A stretch of 64,000 bases of DNA from Marthasterias glacialis (lineage: Eukaryota; Echinodermata; Asteroidea; Forcipulatida; Asteriidae), in assembly GCA_911728455.2 (NCBI GenBank), contig OU452235.1:6824090-6888089 (forward strand), given 5' to 3'. Below the pieces are notes generated by a model, which worked only from the letters and a program-made list of their open reading frames with translations, made no database searches and was not told where the DNA came from. The position numbers and the translations under genes were made by a program. Below, piece after piece: positions 62,501 to 64,000 of this stretch; position 1 is the first letter of the stretch; the number at the start of each line of letters is the position of its first letter.

Positions 62501-63874
62501 ATATAACTACAACTCATGAGGTGGTATTTGTTTAAATTTGGGAAAACATGTATATCAGTAATGGAGGTGTCCAAATGAAAATTCCTCACCGTCGAAACCC
62601 GCTTAACAACAGTGACCGAAGATAAGTTTAACGCACAAGGTTTTTGTTTTAGATGGGTTGAGATTCCAGTAAAAGGCAAGTACGTAAACTATATGACTGC
62701 AACCGACTCAGTAAAACTGATTCTGTGTTCCCTTTTGTTAAAGAGGGTCCTCCTACATCTTCGCTGGTTTAGGATACCACAGTCTGACGGACACCGACAA
62801 ACCTAACATGCAGTTCGCCAAAGGGAAGTGGATCATCCATCCAGGCTATACTAGAGGTTTTGACATGGATGATGACATTGCCCTAATAAAGCTTGACAAG
62901 CCGGCCACCCTCAACAGTGACGTGCAGCCCATAAAAATAAACTCCTCCCCTCCGAGCGAAGGCACGGACTTGTTAATCAGCGGCTGGGGAAACACCGACC
63001 GTAAGATTTGCTCTTCTGTTACTAATAAGAGAAGAACAAAATTAAACAATGTTCAATTAAAAACAAAAATTACATTCAATCAGATTGTCCAATTGCGGTA
63101 GTCAATACTCACGACTTGTGCCAAGTCGCAAATACTGACGCCAAATTGTGAGTATTGGCGTCAATATTTGCGATTTTGGGATAAATCGTGATTATTGGCG
63201 TCAATATTTGCGGCATGGGCCGAGTCGTGAATAATATCGTCAAAATTGGCGTAGATATTTGCTCTCTCTGGGGCCAAGTCGTGACTATTGGTGTCAATAT
63301 TTGTTTGGTTGGGGTCAAGTCGTGAACATTTACGTCAATATTTGCGACTTGGGCTACAAAACGTGATCATTGGCGCCAATATGCATTGCATATTCACAGC
63401 ATAGAGAAAACAAAGAATACTACAAAGTACAATAAAAAGCCCTGTACAATCGATGAACAATTGAGATTGGAGCTTTTAGAGACCGAATTGAAAATCATGA
63501 TCCACAAAATGTCTATGGTATGATACTCAAGATAATAACCTGAAACAAATTGTCTTCCTCCGAAAATGTCCCTTGGGTAACTTCTAAATGCACTTTTCTA
63601 TAAAATTCATATAACTTGAGACTCTCATTCATGAAATTCAAGGTCTTATTTCTTTATCATTACATTACATATTAACATTCGCCTAATCTATTTTCAGTTG
63701 AAATATATATATTTTTTCTCCAATCTAGCCTTTGGCTATAATAAACCAGATAAACTGCGAGAGGTTGTCGTGCAAGCAAACAGTCATCAATACTGTAAGA
63801 TGAAGTTCGGCGACTACGTCACTGATAACATGTTCTGTGCTAGTGTCTTCGGCGGAGGGAAAGGTTCATGCCAG
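56544..63874 (+). CDS. serine protease gene D (exons 1-4; last exon beyond window)
   Basis: Exons are 56544-56580, 56751-56913, 62744-63000 and 63729-63874, with phases 1, 2, 1, 0 as in genes A and B. Exons 2 and 4 are identical in length to theirs (163, 146), and exon 3 is two codons shorter. The 201 residues in the window start with a signal peptide (1 to about 19), a minimal propeptide ending N-R23, and IVGG from I24. The triad His is H65 (SAAHC) and the Asp is D111 (DDDIAL). The nucleophile Ser lies in the missing exon 5. The S1-position residue is Gly198 (G-K-G-S-C-Q), not Asp, so trypsin specificity is not expected; an elastase- or chymotrypsin-like pocket is more likely. The exon 2 donor is the weak GTTGGT. 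Intron 2 is 5.8 kb and contains a THAP gene on the opposite strand. Confidence 0.88.
57288..57500 (+). mobile_element. tRNA-derived SINE in intron 2 of gene D
   Basis: An A-box-like TTGGCGTATGTGG and a B box GGTTCGAGACACGG lie about 45 bp apart. They are followed by a body with GTGGGTTCTCTCCTGTGCC and CCAGGCCGTCCGGTTTTC, a type of sequence common downstream of the tRNA head in animal SINEs. Open frames across it are spurious. Confidence 0.7.
57530..57600 (+). repeat. left copy of an inverted repeat pair (partner at 62130-62225)
   Basis: CTGTAGCCAGAGCCGTATAT, then TGGGAGAGTTGCGAC and GCCATTTTCGGTCC, recur in reverse orientation at 62130-62225. The pair brackets 4.5 kb that contains the THAP gene. 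Confidence 0.75.
57601..58690. other. no recognised gene (intron 2 of gene D)
   Basis: Nothing supported. TTTATT around 58113 (AATAAA on the minus strand) could be a distant poly(A) signal for the THAP gene. Confidence 0.4.
58700..58985 (-). repeat. inverted copy of the repeat at 31.1-31.3 and 40.8-41.0 kb
   Basis: Its ends match the other copies in reverse (AATCCTCCAATCAGATTGCTC and TTTCCCGTATTCCACTCGC). It is preceded by an (AAT)n tract at about 58665-58700. It is probably a MITE or SINE family; the type is undecided. Confidence 0.6.
59000..60557. other. no recognised gene; possible THAP 3'UTR
   Basis: Poly-C lies at about 59060-59074. TTTATT at 60127-60132 and 59880-59885 (AATAAA on the minus strand) are candidate poly(A) signals of the THAP gene, whose stop codon is at 60558. 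Confidence 0.4.
60558..61999 (-). CDS. THAP-domain protein, two exons, nested in intron 2 of protease D
   Basis: Minus-strand exons are 61841-61999 (53 codons from ATG) and 60558-60827 (89 codons plus stop), joined in phase 0 through a GTAAGC donor and a TTTTTAG acceptor. The 142-residue product begins with a THAP zinc-binding DNA-binding domain (about 1-80). C4 and C9 (C-x4-C) pair with C52 and H55 (C-x2-H). It also has the conserved N11-R12, F22-P23, W32 and W41, and the closing A-V-P-T-I-F at the domain end. The remaining about 60 residues are basic and then Ser/Cys-rich, with no transposase or other known domain. THAP proteins are nuclear DNA-binding regulators related to P-element transposase. 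The intron holds a 114-bp MITE. Function beyond DNA binding is unknown. Confidence 0.88.
61546..61659. mobile_element. 114-bp MITE with 10-bp target duplication (Mutator-like)
   Basis: Perfect 23-bp terminal inverted repeats (starting TAGTTGCGATGATCGTAACC) are flanked by direct TTCAAATTGC at 61536-61545 and 61660-61669. A duplication of 9-11 bp is typical of Mutator-like elements. The element lies within the single intron of the THAP gene. The perfect ends and target duplication imply a fairly recent insertion. Confidence 0.88.
62130..62225 (-). repeat. right copy of the inverted repeat pair; THAP upstream region
   Basis: The reverse complement of 57530-57600 with an extra internal segment (CACGTGGTTGCTGGACGCCATTTTCGG). 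It lies 130-225 bp upstream of the THAP start codon. GCCATTTT resembles the YY1-type motif common at animal promoters, but it is part of the repeat. Confidence 0.65.
63110..63390. repeat. GACGTC/GGCGTC-type palindromic tandem repeat in intron 3 of gene D
   Basis: About five units of roughly 55-60 bp contain TCGTGA-TATTGGCGTCAATATTTGCG and GGGCCAAG words. They are related to the repeat at 47080-47580 in gene B. It is non-coding. Confidence 0.75.
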
Positions 63875-64000
63875 GTAAACCAACCACATCCCTATCATAT
63901 TGATTTTAGAAGAAGAAACTGACATTTCCAAACATCATAATAGACAAAAATAGACATTTGTCCTGTGGACAAACACAAAGCTGTTCCGGTTTTGTTTTAC

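Noticed and set aside
62808..63101. Stand-alone open frame with protease similarity
   Set aside because: It is exon 3 of gene D (62744-63000); the tail after 63000 is intron.

Overview
This is a window of animal nuclear DNA. It is AT-rich, intron-rich and crowded with fossil transposons, with no operons, ribosome binding sites or prokaryotic gene spacing. The gene content (a secreted collagen/C1q protein, a trypsin-family cluster, a THAP protein) together with Penelope-like and CR1/L2-like retroelements suggests a marine invertebrate, perhaps an echinoderm or another invertebrate deuterostome. The sequence alone does not settle the species. Most genes are split, so exon borders were worked out by hand from splice sites, phase and homology between the paralogues.

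Layout: 1-4 kb holds palindromic AT arrays and SINE-like pieces. 4.26-5.07 kb is an intact C1q-domain collagen-like gene, followed by a broken duplicate of part of its C1q domain. 5.3-16 kb has no recognised gene; it carries several inverted-repeat (MITE-like) elements, a large degenerate repeat (6.8-8.3 kb) and GT/GTCCCC-rich repeats. 16.0-19.9 kb is an intact five-exon trypsin-like gene on the minus strand (gene A). 20-25.7 kb has an L1/Tx1-like LINE remnant, an orphan copy of gene A's promoter, and a field of CTTCCGG...CCGGAAG and TGACGTCA palindromes. 25.74-28.72 kb is a 3-kb minisatellite of 21-bp hairpin units. 28.7-36 kb has further promoter-region copies, a TTAA-flanked piggyBac-like element whose empty site is preserved at 40.56 kb, and diverged duplicated blocks. 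36.2-36.9 kb is a protease pseudogene on the plus strand (C). 38.9-39.5 kb is a Penelope-like fragment. 41.1-49.6 kb is a second intact five-exon trypsin-like gene on the minus strand (B), with a CR1/L2-like LINE, an 8-bp-TSD foldback element and a second Penelope-like fragment in its introns. 56.5 kb to beyond the right edge is a third protease gene on the plus strand (D). Its last exon is outside the window. A two-exon THAP-domain gene lies on the opposite strand inside its 5.8-kb second intron.

The proteases are the theme of the window. Their order is A(-), C(+), B(-), D(+), which reads as two head-to-head pairs produced by segmental duplication, with C decayed. A and B keep Asp at the S1 position (trypsin-like) but have Leu, not Arg/Lys, before the IVGG start of the mature enzyme. 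D has the usual Arg before IVGG but Gly at the S1 position. This complementary pattern, the extra orphan promoter copies, and the hairpin minisatellite that abuts one of them are the points most worth following up.
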